64,000 nt of DNA, taken from the NCBI RefSeq assembly GCF_002775205.1, contig NC_036447.1:30626245-30690244 (forward strand), in the 5' to 3' direction. Source of the stretch: Xiphophorus maculatus. Lineage: Eukaryota > Chordata > Actinopteri > Cyprinodontiformes > Poeciliidae. The notes under the pieces were generated by a model. It saw only the letters and a program-made list of their open reading frames with translations. It made no database searches and was not told where the DNA came from. Made by a program: the position numbers and the translations under genes. The number at the start of each line of letters is the position of its first letter. Position 1 is the stretch's first letter. Shown piece after piece: positions 41,201 to 54,100 of this stretch.

Positions 41201-44200
41201 ATCCCAAAAACAGCATTTCCCCTTGTGGGGTCCAGGCTTTGGTCACCACAAGCAGCAGTGGGTCCCCACTATGTAATATGTGTCAGAAGAATGGTCCCCA
41301 CAAGGTATTAAATACATGGTGTACACACACACACACACACAAAACCAAGTGTTATATTGAAGTGTTTGGCATTAAAATTACAATTCCAAAAAACAATTAC
41401 GGTTGATTTTTAAATTGGTCACACAGTGTTAGCTAAGTGCTCATCCTCTAAACCATGATTTGGCCAAGCTTCATTCTAATATCACTTACCAGATGAAAAG
41501 GTGTCCCACTTCATCTGTACCGATGAGAGCATCAGGAAGCCCCTCTACTGGAGCGAGGGCGCTCACACAAACACCAGGAGACACAAGAGGCTGAGGAGTC
41601 AGTAAGCTGACAGACACACAAGTTCAGACACTAAAAAACTTGTGCATCAGTGCCAAGAGATGAGACAAACTCTACCTTACCTGGTGCTGTCTGACAGGGT
41701 AAACACCTGCAGAGTGGAGCCTGCGGCCGAGTCGGAGGACGTGACCACTCTGGAGTTGAATAAGCCAGCCACCGCCTGGATGATGTCCTCAAGTATCAGC
41801 GTCTGCCTGAGGCTGCAACAGGACAGCAGTCTGCAAAAACAGACAGTTTATATACTGATATGCTGACAAACTGCTTTTTTCAGTGTCTTTATGTCAAGGC
41901 CGAGCATTTCTCAGAAATTTCCCTCTGGTTTGTCTGACTACACATTGAAACCCACCTAAGCTGGTTGCACCGTTATGCTCTGAGGTATATCAAATGTAGC
42001 TTAATTTTTTATCAAGAATTCAGATCGCAATATTAAAATGCAGAGCATTACCTCAGCTGTCTTATTTCCAGCTGACCAAGAGACACAAACATGAGGCCGG
42101 TGGAGTCTGGGACAGGAAACACGTTTATCACAGGCTGCAAACAAAAAATATATTCCATGTCTGAATCAAGAAATATTTAGGATTCTCTTAGTACCTTGTA
42201 TTTCTTCAGCTCATTAAATTACAACAAAATGTTTCAATCAGCAAAAACAACGTTTCCCCACAAAGAGACTTCCCACCACCCCAATAAGATCATAATACAC
42301 AATACATTTTTTCCCAATTAACCAGTTACGTAATAACATATTTTACATAAGAAATTCCAAGAATAATTTGAACCAAATGCAAGTGGTGGTCAAATTTATC
42401 AAGCAACTTGATAAATCTGACTGATAGCCAATCAGACCCCCATCAGAAACCATGGTCCCCACCTTACTGTATCCAAGTGTAATAATGGAAAGTTGAGTGA
42501 AAGGAAAAGGTACTAGAGGTAAAACTAAAACGTTAAGAGCCATCAAACAAACATCCCTGGGACATGGACTGTGACTGAATTGAATTGAAGACGACATTTG
42601 TTGTGAAATAAGAAGCCTGAAAACAACAAACAGAAGAAGTCACCTCACTGAAGGTCCAGGTGTGTTTGAGGCTCCAGTTACATTCTGAAGTCTGGCTCCA
42701 CAGGCACACTGCCCACTTTCCTGCTGCTGCGACGCACACACCGGCCGATGGGTCCGACACACAGCACACATCCACCAAAGAGCCCCCTGCTGGCGCCTGG
42801 CATGCACAAACACTGCTTACCCCACTAAAAACAGCTAAAGAAGATGGCCGCATTTTTTTTTTACTCAGGACGTAAAAAGCAAAGCAACAAAGAACAAATT
42901 TTACCTCCAGTGTGTGTGTGCACCTCAGTAAGAACTTCTGTGCAGGTGCGTGCGTCGTTATTCCCACTTCCACAGCCGAGCCTTGCAGGTGGATCCTGGA
43001 TGGAGTCGGGCAGTCGTCAGGTTCTTCTCTGTCACCCTGATCTCTTGGAGCTACAGGCTCTGATAAATCCTGAAGCTGACTGCAGAGAGAGGGAGGAGGA
43101 AGGTTGGAAGGGAGGGAGGTGATGGATGCACCAGCACAAAGATCCAGAGGAGACAGATCCTGGGTGGAGGGGCTGGGAGACGGAGGCAGGCAAAGAGGAG
43201 GAGCAGAGGGAGAGGAGTCAGAGGGCAGGCGAGCAGCATTAGGGGTGATTCCCAGGGAGGGCAGGACCAGACAGGAAGCTGGAGTGGGTGACGGATGGTA
43301 GACGGATGGCAGGCCTGTACAGGGGCATCCCACTGCATCCAGAGGAGACTTAAACAAGAACTGAGAGGCGTTACTTTTAATCGCTCCATCCTCAGAAGAG
43401 TCTGCTTTAGTAGGTTCCGCAAAATCTTCTGCAGGATACTGTGGGTTTGGGTTATTTACAGGTGGGTTTGCTGCAGCGTCGTTAGTGCAGCTGGTCGGAG
43501 CCTCCTCTGCTGCTTTACTTTCAGAAAAATCAAAGGAAAGCAACTGAGTGATGCGTCCGTCTGTGAGTCCAAGCTCTTCTAAAGAGGGTTGCTTTTCATT
43601 TTCAGATTGCTCAACTTCTGGCTCATCTGAAAGTTGAACATCATTTTCTTTGCGCGGTGTTCGGTCCACCAGAGCCTGTGGTTCAGCTGTGTTTATAGAT
43701 GTACATGTACTGCTGAGGGCTGCCCTGATTTCAGTTCCAGCTTCAAGCCCTTCAGTAAACTCTTGCACCAGTGAAACAGCTTCTGTTGAGGTGTTGAGAG
43801 CGTCCACACTGAGCTCTGCATTCGTTTCTGGAATACTTGAGTTACAAAGCTCTTCATTTAATCGTGTGCCTGTCAAATTATCGGCAACCGTGCATTGTGT
43901 CTGCTGTGGAGATGTTCGCTCGCTCTTGTTTGGACGGAGAGAATTTCTGATGGTAGATGTGGAACTGAGCGGGAGGGAACAGGGCATCAGCAGATCGACG
44001 GCGCTGTGCCGGCAGCTGGAGCGTCTGCGTGTGTTGTGTGACGGGGCTGATTCCACGGCAACCTGACGGAGCTTGTGCAGCTTCAAGGAGGCAAACTGAT
44101 CATCAGGGAGGTGAAAATCTTGCTGGATTTCCAGGCTCTTCAGGCGGCTGATCAAAGAGGGAAGAGAAAGCTGAGCTGTCTGAGACGATGAAGAGGAGGA

Positions 44201-47200
44201 GGAGGGCAGGAGAAGAGCCTGACAGTCTGATGAGCCTGCAGGACACAAGTTAAAGAAGAAAAAATAGATTATGAAATTAAGAAAACAAACAAACAAAAAA
44301 AATAAATCATGTAAAAACAAAATGATGCTCATAATTAATGAGGACAGCATGATTAAAGCAGAGTTGAGTGTCTACATTTGACCAGGGCAGGTAGACACTC
44401 AACTCTCAGATATTCAAAAGTGTTCCAACATTTCCAAATCCAGCTTGAACCATAGCAGACAGAGGTTACAGGTCAATATGGACAAAAATATAACATATAA
44501 TATATTTCATCCTTTGTGTTTTTAGGAAGCCTCTTATGGGGGAATCTTTCTGCCATAATTTGAGAGCACACGCTATCAGTCTGAAAGCAGGCCTTCATGT
44601 CTTTCTTCTCAAAACTTGTAATGCTTGAACTCAAAACTTCTGCTCTCTTTCAAATATTCACTGTGTTCTCTCAAACCTTTCTCCTCGCGCTCAAAACTTG
44701 TCTCTGCTCGGATCAAGTCTCCTCTTGCAAACCTCCCTGCTCGATTGCAAATCATTTTCTGCTGGAGCTTGGAACAGAAAGTACAGTTGCCTGGCAACCT
44801 TTCTGTCAATAGAATGAAAGTGTTGTACTGGGCGTGTTTGTTTCCTTCTAGTGGATGTGCCTGTGTGGCTACTATCGATTTTAGTAGCTTTCGAATTATG
44901 GCAGAAAAATACCCCCATAATCATAGATTCCTGTTTCAATACATTGTCTACTTCAGCTTCATTTCTGAAGAAGCTCTCATGCTAAAAATAGCTGGCTTTG
45001 ACATTTCTTCCCTCTAGTAATGCACATTGTTTGGCAATGCAGAAAAGAAAAGGAGAACATTTGTGCTGATATGGAGTTTCCAAAGGATACCACTAGTGCT
45101 CCACTAAGAAAGACAAATCAATATTAGAGGATTAATATCTTACTTATTTAAGCAAAAATCTTAAAAATAACACAGCCAAGTAATTTTACTTCAGCAAAAT
45201 ACTATCAGTCTGCAGAACCAGAATGTGTGTGTACCCCAGGTCTACCTGTGTTCATCTGTTGGGGTCTGCTGGTGCTGCTCTTCAGAAAGATAGGAGAGAT
45301 TTTCTCCTGGTGTTCAGCAGTAAAACCAGATGGAGTTTCACTGACTGGAGAAGAAGGTTGGGCTGGACAGCTATGGGTGGGAGTCTGCTGGAGTAACATT
45401 GACTCGGTGTTTGTCTCTTCGGCTTGATGGAGTAACTGGGTAGACGGTACAGAGCTGAGGGAGGGCTGGAGTCCTCCTGAGGTCAGGCTACATCCTTGTT
45501 TAAGAAGCTGTTGTCTCGGAGGTCTTCCCCTGCCTCTGCCTGTCCTCGTCCCTTTGGGTGGACGAACGCTGGGGCCCCGAAGTGAAACAGGAGCTTCCGA
45601 AATGGCAGAGGTAGAAAAGTCACTGGAACTCTGGGAATAATCTTTGGAAGCGTTAACGTTGGATGGCTTTAGAGAGTCCACAGATGTGGACGGAGTTGTG
45701 GAAGAGGCTGAATCTGTCTGAGTGTGCCGGTCTGACCGCTGTAGGCCCTGGTTTGTCCTCCTGCTGCGGCCTCGACTCCTGCGATGTCTTCCAGCTCTCA
45801 GCTGGGACATTATGACAGCCTGCATATCTGGCTGGGTCTGGGATAGCGTCATGTGCCTTGTGGTTCTAATGTAGTACTCTACAGGGAAAGGCAGTCCTTC
45901 CACTAATGTGCAAGAGTCTAGGAGACTTACAGTATTCTCGTCTGCTGTGATCCGATTATTTTTCTCTTTTATTTCTACAGAGTCCTCATGTTTTTCAATT
46001 GCTGTCATCTGGGCTCCATCAGGGTTGCCCTCTTCACATACCACTGGTTTTCTTGCTTGGCTATGACTGACACCATCTTCTCCCATTGTATTATTTATTA
46101 AACTGTTTTCTCCAGCATTTTGTCCTTTACTCTCTGTTGTTAAAGCAGGTCTTCTGCATTTTCCATCAACTTTTGGACCAATTTTTTTCCCTGTTTCTTC
46201 CTGGGATCTTTGATTCCCGTTTCCTGTTTTGTCTCCGGTCTTAGTGTGTTCTTGCGTGCTCCAATGTGTGAGTAGCAGAGAGGGGGACTCAGATTCTGGA
46301 TCAGAAAACAGCTCCTGACTTTCAATGAAGACATCTTCGTCTCTGATCGTCTGCTCCTCATCTCCAGGTCTTGTGTTTCCTGTCAACGCCTGCTGTCGCT
46401 GGCTGTTGTCTGAGCCTTCGGGAGCGTTGGCACTCCTCTTTTCCCAGCGTAAGCGGCTGCGTCTCGACCGCAGGCGCAAGGCCGTGCTAGGTCTGTGGCT
46501 GCCAGCGATGTCACTACTGAGATCTGGGATTTTGGAGGAAGTCAGATCTCCGGAAAGCGAGAATCGTATTACTTGTTGACTCCTGATTGTACTGGATTCT
46601 ACTGCACCTGATAAACATCAGAATAGTACTCATCAGTCCATTTCTGTACAGGTTTAGCTGTAATACCAATAAAATTACAGGAGTGTAAAATGAGAGATTT
46701 CAGGTTGCACTGAGTCAGACTTACCTTGACACTGTAGTGAACCTGGAGTTGCATCGTTTGTGTTAAATGTGAATGAGGAGGGGGTAACGCAAGCGGTAGA
46801 TGTAATCTCTGGATCGTTCTTGTCTTGGTCTTTCTGCAGAGAAATCCTGTTTTTCACATGCCTCTTCAAAGCATCCACACACTCGGCACGCTGCGTGAGG
46901 AACAACATGAGTTTAAGACTAATTCTTTCCACCATCTCCCTTGATAAAGCAGCAATGTGGCTCACAGCTGACATTTTTGCCCCGTCGCACTTATATCAGA
47001 GTGCTTAGCATCCATCTAACAAACATTGTTGTTTTTCACTGCCATCTACTTGGAACTGGAGTTTGTGTTTATTGAAATGTTAGAGACATGTTCTCAAACT
47101 ACCTCTTATTCAAACAACTTCAATTAGTTCTTCATTTTGTGTGTGAAAAGAATTGAAAGAAAGTTTGATTAAATGTTAAAATCATAATCTGTTTCATACA

Positions 47201-48877
47201 GGCCTGGTTTCATTGTTGGTTTTTTACCACAACAATTATGTATTATTTTTGCAAATAAAATTTATTAGCAAAATTTATTCTGATTCACCATTTCATAACT
47301 TTTCTTGTCTAATAAAATTATCCAACTAAAGAAACAAAAAAACAAACAAACAGCGGATCACAGAACATAACCAATTTTAAGTGTCATAATTCTATTCAGC
47401 TCTTTTACTCCGATATCCCTACATAATGTGCAGTGGAACTAACTGCCTCATAACTGCTTATTTTTAAGCAGTTATGAGGCACAGTGGTGAAACTTGAAAC
47501 TGCTGCTGCACAAGTTACCCAACAAGTTGTTGCTAGGTAACCAAAGAGTGGTGGCATCATCGTTTGTTGATGATGCCACCAACCTTGCTGAGCTCACAGG
47601 GCGAGGTTGAGCAGCTAAAACCTTTCCTCTGTTTACATCCCCCAGAATGCTGTGCAGCTCTGCATCGGTAGTTCAGTGAACATTTCATATGTTGAATATT
47701 CTATCAAATTAATTATCTGCTCTGTAAAATGGCACAGTTGGTAGCACTGTTGCCTTGCAGCAAGAAGGCCTGGGGTCTTTCTGTATGGAGTTTGCATGTT
47801 CTCCTTGTGCATGTGTGGGTTCTCTCCGGGTACTCTGGTTTCCTCCCACAGTCCAAAAACATAACTGTCAGGTTAATTGGTCTTTCTAAATTCTCCCTAG
47901 GTGTGAGTGTGTGTGTTCATGGTTGTTTGTCCTGTCTGTCTCTGTGCTGCCTTGCGACAGACTGGTGACCTGTCCAGGGTGACCCCGCCTCTCGCCCGGA
48001 ATGTTAGCTGGAGATAGGAACCAGCACCCCTCCCGACCCCACTAGGGACAAGAGTGTACAGCAGATGGATGGATGGATTGATCACATATCTATTGCAATA
48101 TACAGTATATTGTTATTGATTTAGTGCATTAATTAGAGAAGCAGCCAATATGACTTCCATCGGCCAACTACGGCTCTAGTGGAGCTGCAGGGAGATACAG
48201 CACAGGTGGAAGAATATGCCAACTATGAGCCACTCCTTGTTTTATTTTTTATGGAAAAGTGGCAAGAAGAAAGGCACTGCTAGAGAAAAAACTATAAGAG
48301 GTCCTATTTAAAGTTTACCACACGTAATGTAGGTGACACATTAATCATAGGAAATAATTTGACTGACCAGATCAGACCGGAATTGAATTTTTATACTTAA
48401 TATTATACTTAACATTGCAAAATGCTATGTGTGGCAATGCACATAATCATGAACACACCGTCTCCATGGTGAAACATGGCTGCAGCATCTGTTATCATAC
48501 AAGATCTTAATCAAATAAATTGGACTTGGTGGTTGTATGAAAGAAAATGTGACATTTTAAAATTGTCACACTGCATTACTGGAAAGAGTGATGTCACTTT
48601 TATATTTACTTCTGATTTCGGTTAAAAAAATGTTTTAAGTGTAGTAAAAGAATACGTGTCTCACCTTTAGTCTCTGGGCTGTCTTGAGATACTCCCTTTG
48701 TAAATGTGCCAGTTTTCTACGAAGCTGAGAAGGAATAATAGAAATGAATAATGTAGCTGAATATCATTTAACCCGAGTGTGAAGAGAACGTTAAGTTACC
48801 TTTTCCTTGTCATCACATTGCAGTGTGTTCCTCAGCTGCTCCTCACTGTGCAGAATGTTACCAATATTGCCATCCAT
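38299..48877 (-). CDS. palb2: Partner and localizer of BRCA2 (12 coding exons)
   Basis: PALB2 links BRCA1 to BRCA2 and loads RAD51 in homologous recombination in the nucleus. Exons: 48800-48877, 48665-48724, 46725-46890, 45246-46607, 42905-44235, 42644-42796, 42052-42134, 41681-41830, 41490-41606, 38926-39013, 38650-38843, 38299-38557; phases agree and give about 1,346 residues (human 1,186). The N-terminal coiled coil (BRCA1 contact) shows as KLAHLQREYLKT. A chromatin-association-like motif, LPFPVEYYIRTTRHM, lies near residue 340. FHLPDDQF precedes a serine/proline-rich stretch. The last ~350 residues are the WD40 propeller that binds BRCA2, with VFPVPDSTGLMFVSLG and IWNLKSGQLL close to human. 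Low similarity in the two long exons is normal for this gene. The start is the first ATG before the coiled coil. Introns hold MITEs, a SINE and hairpins. Confidence 0.94.
39014..41489. other. Large palb2 intron
   Basis: A 2.5-kb intron between WD40 exons. Apart from the telomere-like repeat near 41070-41330, I see AT-rich unique sequence and a short purine-rich A/G tract around 40950-41060, with no exon. Confidence 0.5.
41066..41330. repeat. Dispersed repeat with telomere-like CCTAA core
   Basis: It starts TTTGTGGGGACTTTCC and ends GGTCCCCACAAGG, an inverted GTGGGGAC/GTCCCCAC pair. At 41105-41138 inside it are degenerate CCCTAA-type units (TAACCCTTACCCTAAACC). A CA run follows. This layout is frequent in fish genomes; I read it as a MITE-like repeat, not a true interstitial telomere. 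Confidence 0.6.
44360..44406. repeat. Perfect 16-bp inverted repeat (hairpin)
   Basis: AGAGTTGAGTGTCTAC at 44360-44375 is exactly complementary to 44391-44406, with a 15-base loop. It lies in the palb2 intron between the two longest exons, 131 bp from the MITE at 44537. Confidence 0.85.
44537..44917. mobile_element. MITE with ~25-bp terminal inverted repeats and TA duplication
   Basis: The left end TGGGGGAATCTTTCTGCCAT and the right end, reversed, TGGGGGTATTTTTCTGCCAT agree at all but two positions over about 24 bases. Each end is flanked by TA (44535-44536 and 44918-44919). The interior repeats the word CTCAAAACTT three times and has no transposase. The TA duplication suggests a Tc1/mariner-type or similar mobiliser. 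It lies in a palb2 intron. Confidence 0.7.
47444..47481. repeat. Perfect 17-bp hairpin, 4-base loop
   Basis: TGCCTCATAACTGCTTA at 47444-47460 is exactly complementary to 47465-47481 with a TTTT loop. It is in palb2 intron 2. Confidence 0.9.
47550..47580. repeat. 12-bp hairpin, 7-base loop
   Basis: GGTGGCATCATC at 47550-47561 pairs exactly with 47569-47580. It lies 70 bp from the 17-bp hairpin. An imperfect GTTACC/GGTAAC pair lies between them. Confidence 0.8.
47727..48080 (+). mobile_element. tRNA-derived SINE with GGAT tail (copy 2)
   Basis: Same family as 25360-25715, here on the plus strand. The tRNA-like head GGCACAGTTGGTAGCACTG is present, but the box-B part has been lost by a short deletion. 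The body ends at GCAGATGGATGGATGG. It is in palb2 intron 2, antisense to the gene. Confidence 0.7.
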
Positions 48878-50149
48878 CCTCCTCAGCCAACACAACCTGA
48901 CAAACACCTTACATATCACCAGCTAACGCGGATATGTCAGGGTTTTATACGGCTATCAACATTTTCTAATTATACTTACCTACGCCGTTAGGGGTAAATA
49001 AGAAGCTAACGGCAAAGTGTTACTTTCGTTACGAACATTAACTTTAACAACCAACCGCAACAATTATATATGCCTACAGACAAAGGCATATAAAAGTAAA
49101 CTTGCCTATTACGCAATGTCAAAGTTAAGAGTTCAATTTGAACTCTTCCATGGGTTTGTTTATGAAGACTTACTTCACTGTTCGATTAGTCAGGTATTGA
49201 TTTACTTCTAATTTCCCGCTACTCAGACAGGCATCAGGAATGGAGTCAAGATGACTCGATCTGCGTCATTTGCGTAAGACGTAAGTCCGGTGCCAATATG
49301 CGCACCACAGCCTACGCCCCTCTATATATGCTTAATTAAATCACAATACAAATACAAACAATACAAATAATAAAAAAAGGGAAATAGGCTTACATTTCCT
49401 CTTGTGAGATGAGATTTTTTTTAACTCAAGAACAATCACTGTTTTTTTAATTAGTTGTGTTTTGCGAGAAAAATGCCACAACAATCACATAATAAAAATA
49501 TTAACTGCAATAAAAAATAAATTAATAATTGATATTTTCTTGGTGGTGCTATGGGGGACCCTTTTCATGACTTTTCCAGTGGGAGCTACAGCTCCCTCTA
49601 GCGTCCCCCTATGAAACTGCAGAGCCTTTTGCTTCCATCGCTTCAACGTATCCCAGCAGAGAGTTCTCACAGCTTGACATCAAACCCTTGGAACAGAATC
49701 TGACTTGCACACCATTTTGTGCTGTAACTGTAACTGTGTCTGTCGTTCCGTCTCATGGTTACATCTGTCCGATGCCATAGTCCTTTGGGTTTTATTTATT
49801 AATTTAACATTTTCATTTTGGAGGGTCGAACACAACATGCAACTTCAAATATTTTTAAAATCAAGAATCAGGTGCACAAGTTTCAGTTTATTAGGAGTAT
49901 TCTTTGTATCACACAGGGTCTAAATTATACATATACATGCATTCACATATATGTGTAAAAATGTGAAAAACAAACACACCAAGTTTGAAACACCTTTAGT
50001 AATATTAGCTACTAATATAGCTATCTAAAAGATGTTTATTTCTAACTATTTTGTTAAAATGTCAATTGTTGTCTTGTTTTACATTGTATATTGTTTTAGC
50101 ACATATAAACTGCTACAGTCATGATGACTAAGACTGGGCTACCTACAGT
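48878..50149. other. palb2 upstream region
   Basis: palb2 5' flank, with a CCAAT box near 49291 and TGCGTCATTTGCG near 49260. A minus-strand frame at 49485-49670 is short and unrecognised. No gene is supported here. Confidence 0.3.
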
Positions 50150-50470
50150 GGGTATGGAAACTATTGCAGCCATTTACTAAAATCAAAAAAGTTCATATTA
50201 TTTCTCATGAATCTACATTCAGCATCTCATCTTGACAGAAAAAAACCCCCAGAAATGTAGAATTCTTTGCAAATTTATAAAAAAATAAAAACTGAAATAT
50301 CACATGGTCATAAGTATTCAGAATCTTTTCTGTGACACTCATGCTGTCCATTTCCCCTGATCCTCCTTGAGAGGGTTCTACCCCTTCATTGGAGTCCAGC
50401 TGTGTTTAATTAAACTGACTGGAGTTTATTAGGACAGGCACCCACCTGTCTATATAAGACCTTCCAGCTC
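50150..50470 (+). repeat. MITE-like dispersed repeat
   Basis: GGGTATGGAAACTATTGCAG, CATAAGTATTCAGAATC, TTGGAGTCCAGCTGTG and ACCTGTCTATATAAGACC are in the order seen in a very common fish non-coding element. A related piece may lie at 20895-21160. There is no transposase. Confidence 0.5.
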
Positions 50471-50479
50471 AAAAAGAGT

Positions 50480-51112
50480 TGTGACATAGTTGATGTGCCC
50501 TTATTTTTTAATACCAACAATGCTGGTCAAAATCTAAATGTTTACAAAACGTTTTGCAGAAAACAGATTAAAAACTTAGAAAACCTGGAGGCTCACGCCT
50601 TCTTCCTGTTCTATACTCCCATACGTTCCCTCTTTTAACCCTGCAAAACTATGAATCTTTCTTGTTTACTATCTGTGCAGCGGTTTGTTTCCATTTTGTT
50701 CATAATTCCTGCTGAAATATCTGTTTTTCATGTCATAAAACGTGTCATATTTAACTTCTTTCTTAAAATCTATAATGCTATAGTGTTTATAATTGTCTTT
50801 ATCAAATGTTGCAGCATTTGCCACAATGACATGAAATGTCTTCATTAGTGACATCATTCTGGTTGCTTCATTTGATTTTATTTTGTTTTTTGTTTTTTTA
50901 AAAGAAATTTTATCAAGCCGTATTAATTTGGCACTGAAGATAATGACTAATTTTGTCAGCTTTAACCCCAATCCTGTCTCTAAGCACACATAAAATGTTA
51001 TACATAGGATAATATTGTGAAACCATTTACTACAGTAAGCATGATCTTGGACTGCGAAGTACTTAAAATTGGTTGTGTTTATAAGAAAGTACTTAGCAAA
51101 TCACATTGGTTT
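50480..51112. other. Downstream flank of the rdh8-type gene
   Basis: AT-rich sequence with short chance frames. It should contain the rdh8 3' UTR; I could not choose a polyadenylation site. Confidence 0.3.
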
Positions 51113-54100
51113 TTAGTTTGGTGAAATTGTCCTTCTCCTCAGACATCCGCAGGTTAGATACTTCATGGCAGTCACACTGACATGCATCACAGGCCCCATG
51201 TTAAAGAGCATGTGGTAGAAAGCATGAACAGACAGCCCTCCAGTTTCATCGGCGTACTTCAGTGCCACTATCGGCGTGTACAGCGGATTGGTCAGATTAC
51301 GGAAACGAGGTCGACTTGCTTCGATCACTTTCTTGGTGCACTGTAAAAAAGAAAATATATTCACATACATTTAAATGTTCAGACAGAGTGGTGCTGATAA
51401 AGAGTAAAAAGTAAAGATACAATAATTTTACTTTAGCAATGTCATCAGGTGTTTGTCCAAATGCCTCAAAAATGTCCACAGAAGATGGAAGATAAATGTT
51501 CTTGAAGTAATGCAGAGTATCAGGATCCGTTCCAGGATACTCCTTCTGTTTCACATCCTGAATCATCTTTGCTTCAAATTCTGTGTGCACCGGTCCTGGC
51601 TCGATCAGCGACAGGCTGTGATAAATCAGGTATATTAAGAGAAGGAGAAGATTTCAGCCATGGAAACAATTATGCTATTGTTAATACAGTATATTCACTT
51701 AAAAACTAAAATCCTCAACATTGTTTGTTATTAAATACTGATAAGTTCTGAAACTTTTGAGCAATGTTTTTCATTTTGAATGTTACATGCCAGTGTAAAA
51801 CAGATGCAAACATATAATCTGTCCATCCTTCTTTCTAACAGGGTGTCCATCTGTCCACCAGTGTGTCTGCTGTGAGTAACAGGTCCAGGAGAGAAACCCA
51901 GAAATTCCTCTCCCAGCACTTCACTCCTTCTAGGGAATCAATGGTTTATCCAAGTCAGGAGGAGAAGGTAGTCCTTCCATCGAGCTCTTGCTCTGCTTTG
52001 TTCAAAGAGGAGAAACAGTGGATCTGTGCTTCCACTGATTATACGATTCTCCTGACCATGTAGACAAGGGTCAGAATGGAAAGAGATCACCAACACACTC
52101 TCTGTGTGACAGGACCTCAGATTCTCTCATCTGCATCGGATACATCTCGGATCCGTCCAGCTGATCCGTCCAAATTCTCCACCAGAGGAACCAGATGTAT
52201 CCTTTCAAGACATCCTTTCCCCAAGATTTTGTTCTGGTCTGGACCCCATTGAAAGCAGTTAATCAGCATCGCAAAAACACAGAAATTAGACTATATTGAC
52301 AACTTTCAATAAAGATGTGGATGTAAAATGTGTATTTATACTAAGTTGCTTTAAAACTGTTATGTGTAGAAACAACATGTAAGATGCTGAAGTGTATAGT
52401 TCACTGGCCATCAAACAACAAATACACTATTATGTATGTTAAGAGAGAATTCTTGCAAGAGACCCAAAAGGCATAGTTCAAGAGAATTTTAATCATAGCT
52501 TATTAAACAGTAAATCCCTTCAATGATACTTACATGACGTTAAACTTCAAAAGCTGCACAGCTAAACTCTCACAAAAGCCCTCCATGGCAAACTTGGAAG
52601 CAGCGTAGACATCATTAAACACAATACCTGAAGAAAAACAGACATGATTTCAGCCTGTGGAGACACTTAGTGGATAATATTAGCCTCTTAATCTGTTGAG
52701 GTTTCTCTTTGTCCATTGCCCAAACCCCATTTAAAGTAAAGCTGGTATTTGTTTTCTGTAGGGTTTAGCATCTCTACTTACCTTGTAGTCCCATCACGCT
52801 GCTAACTACAATGATGTGTCCTCCTCTTCTTTGCTTCATGTCCGGCATCACTTCCTTGATCATCCTGATGACTCCAAAGAAATTAGTCTCAAATACTTTC
52901 TTCATCTCTTCAATAGAAATGCTTTCTACTGGACCCACCAGGCCAATACCTGCATTGTTGACTGTTAAAGATGAGGGAAACCAGAAGATAAAGAGAGTCC
53001 AACTGTATGATTAACACATATTTTAGACATTTTAATGCTAAAAATGTCATATTTGACTTACTAAGGACGTCTACGTGTCGATCTTTGATGCCGTTTATGC
53101 ATTGCTTGACAGATTCATCACTGCAGACATCCAGCACAGCAAGAGAAAGAGTTTTCCCATATGCATCTCCAGCAGCCTCTACCAGCTTGTCCTTTCGTTT
53201 CAGGTCACGCATCGTGGCTATTACTGAAAACGGGGAAAATATGTTAGTATAGGTCTATAGTTTTCAAGCTCAAGCTGCTATGAAATAAAACAAGTAAAAA
53301 GTCTTCTTTTTTTTTTGAGAAGCTTTTATAAATGCCATCGGGGTAATGTTTCTATGTACGATCCTTGATTCATTCATCCTTTTTGTCTACAGACAGGTTT
53401 CCATTTGTGTTTGGGACAGGCTCTAACAGCACAACACCTTCAGGGTACAGCTTTAAATAAACGATGAGTCGGCAGCTTGCCCAGGTTCAGAGGTTAGACA
53501 TTCAGTGTCAAACTAAGTTCATCCATAAATCGGTGGGTTTATTAAACACATAACAAAACACTTTACTCTGGTCCAGCATGAACATATGTATGGAAACATA
53601 TTAATGGTTCTTTCCACATTTGTGCTGTAAAAAACCCCTCATAATATTCCTTAATAAAATAATAAACCTTCAAATATTTATCAATAATGTATCCAAGTTT
53701 CTCAACTGACTGATCTCATTTTTTGGAAATTAATTTGATTTAAAGAAAGAATCATATATTTAAAAAAATATATATAAATCTATTGAATGCTGCAAAAACC
53801 TCTACAATAAACGCTTCCAGTCTAGCAGCCCACAGAGCAGGAAGCTCACATTAATCTGCATGATAACCTCGAAAATCATCATGATTAACAGATTTGAAAA
53901 CAATCAGTCTATGTGAAATGAATCTACATAGTATGTTCTCCAGAGCATGCTTTTTATTGTTGCTGTTCATTTGTTTCAAAAGGGACAGTACACATCACAT
54001 AATATGCCAGAGTTAGCCATTTTTATTTACGACATACTTGACTTATATACTTATTTTCCATTTTTGGAAACAGGTTAGACAAAAATCCAAAATGTTTCTG

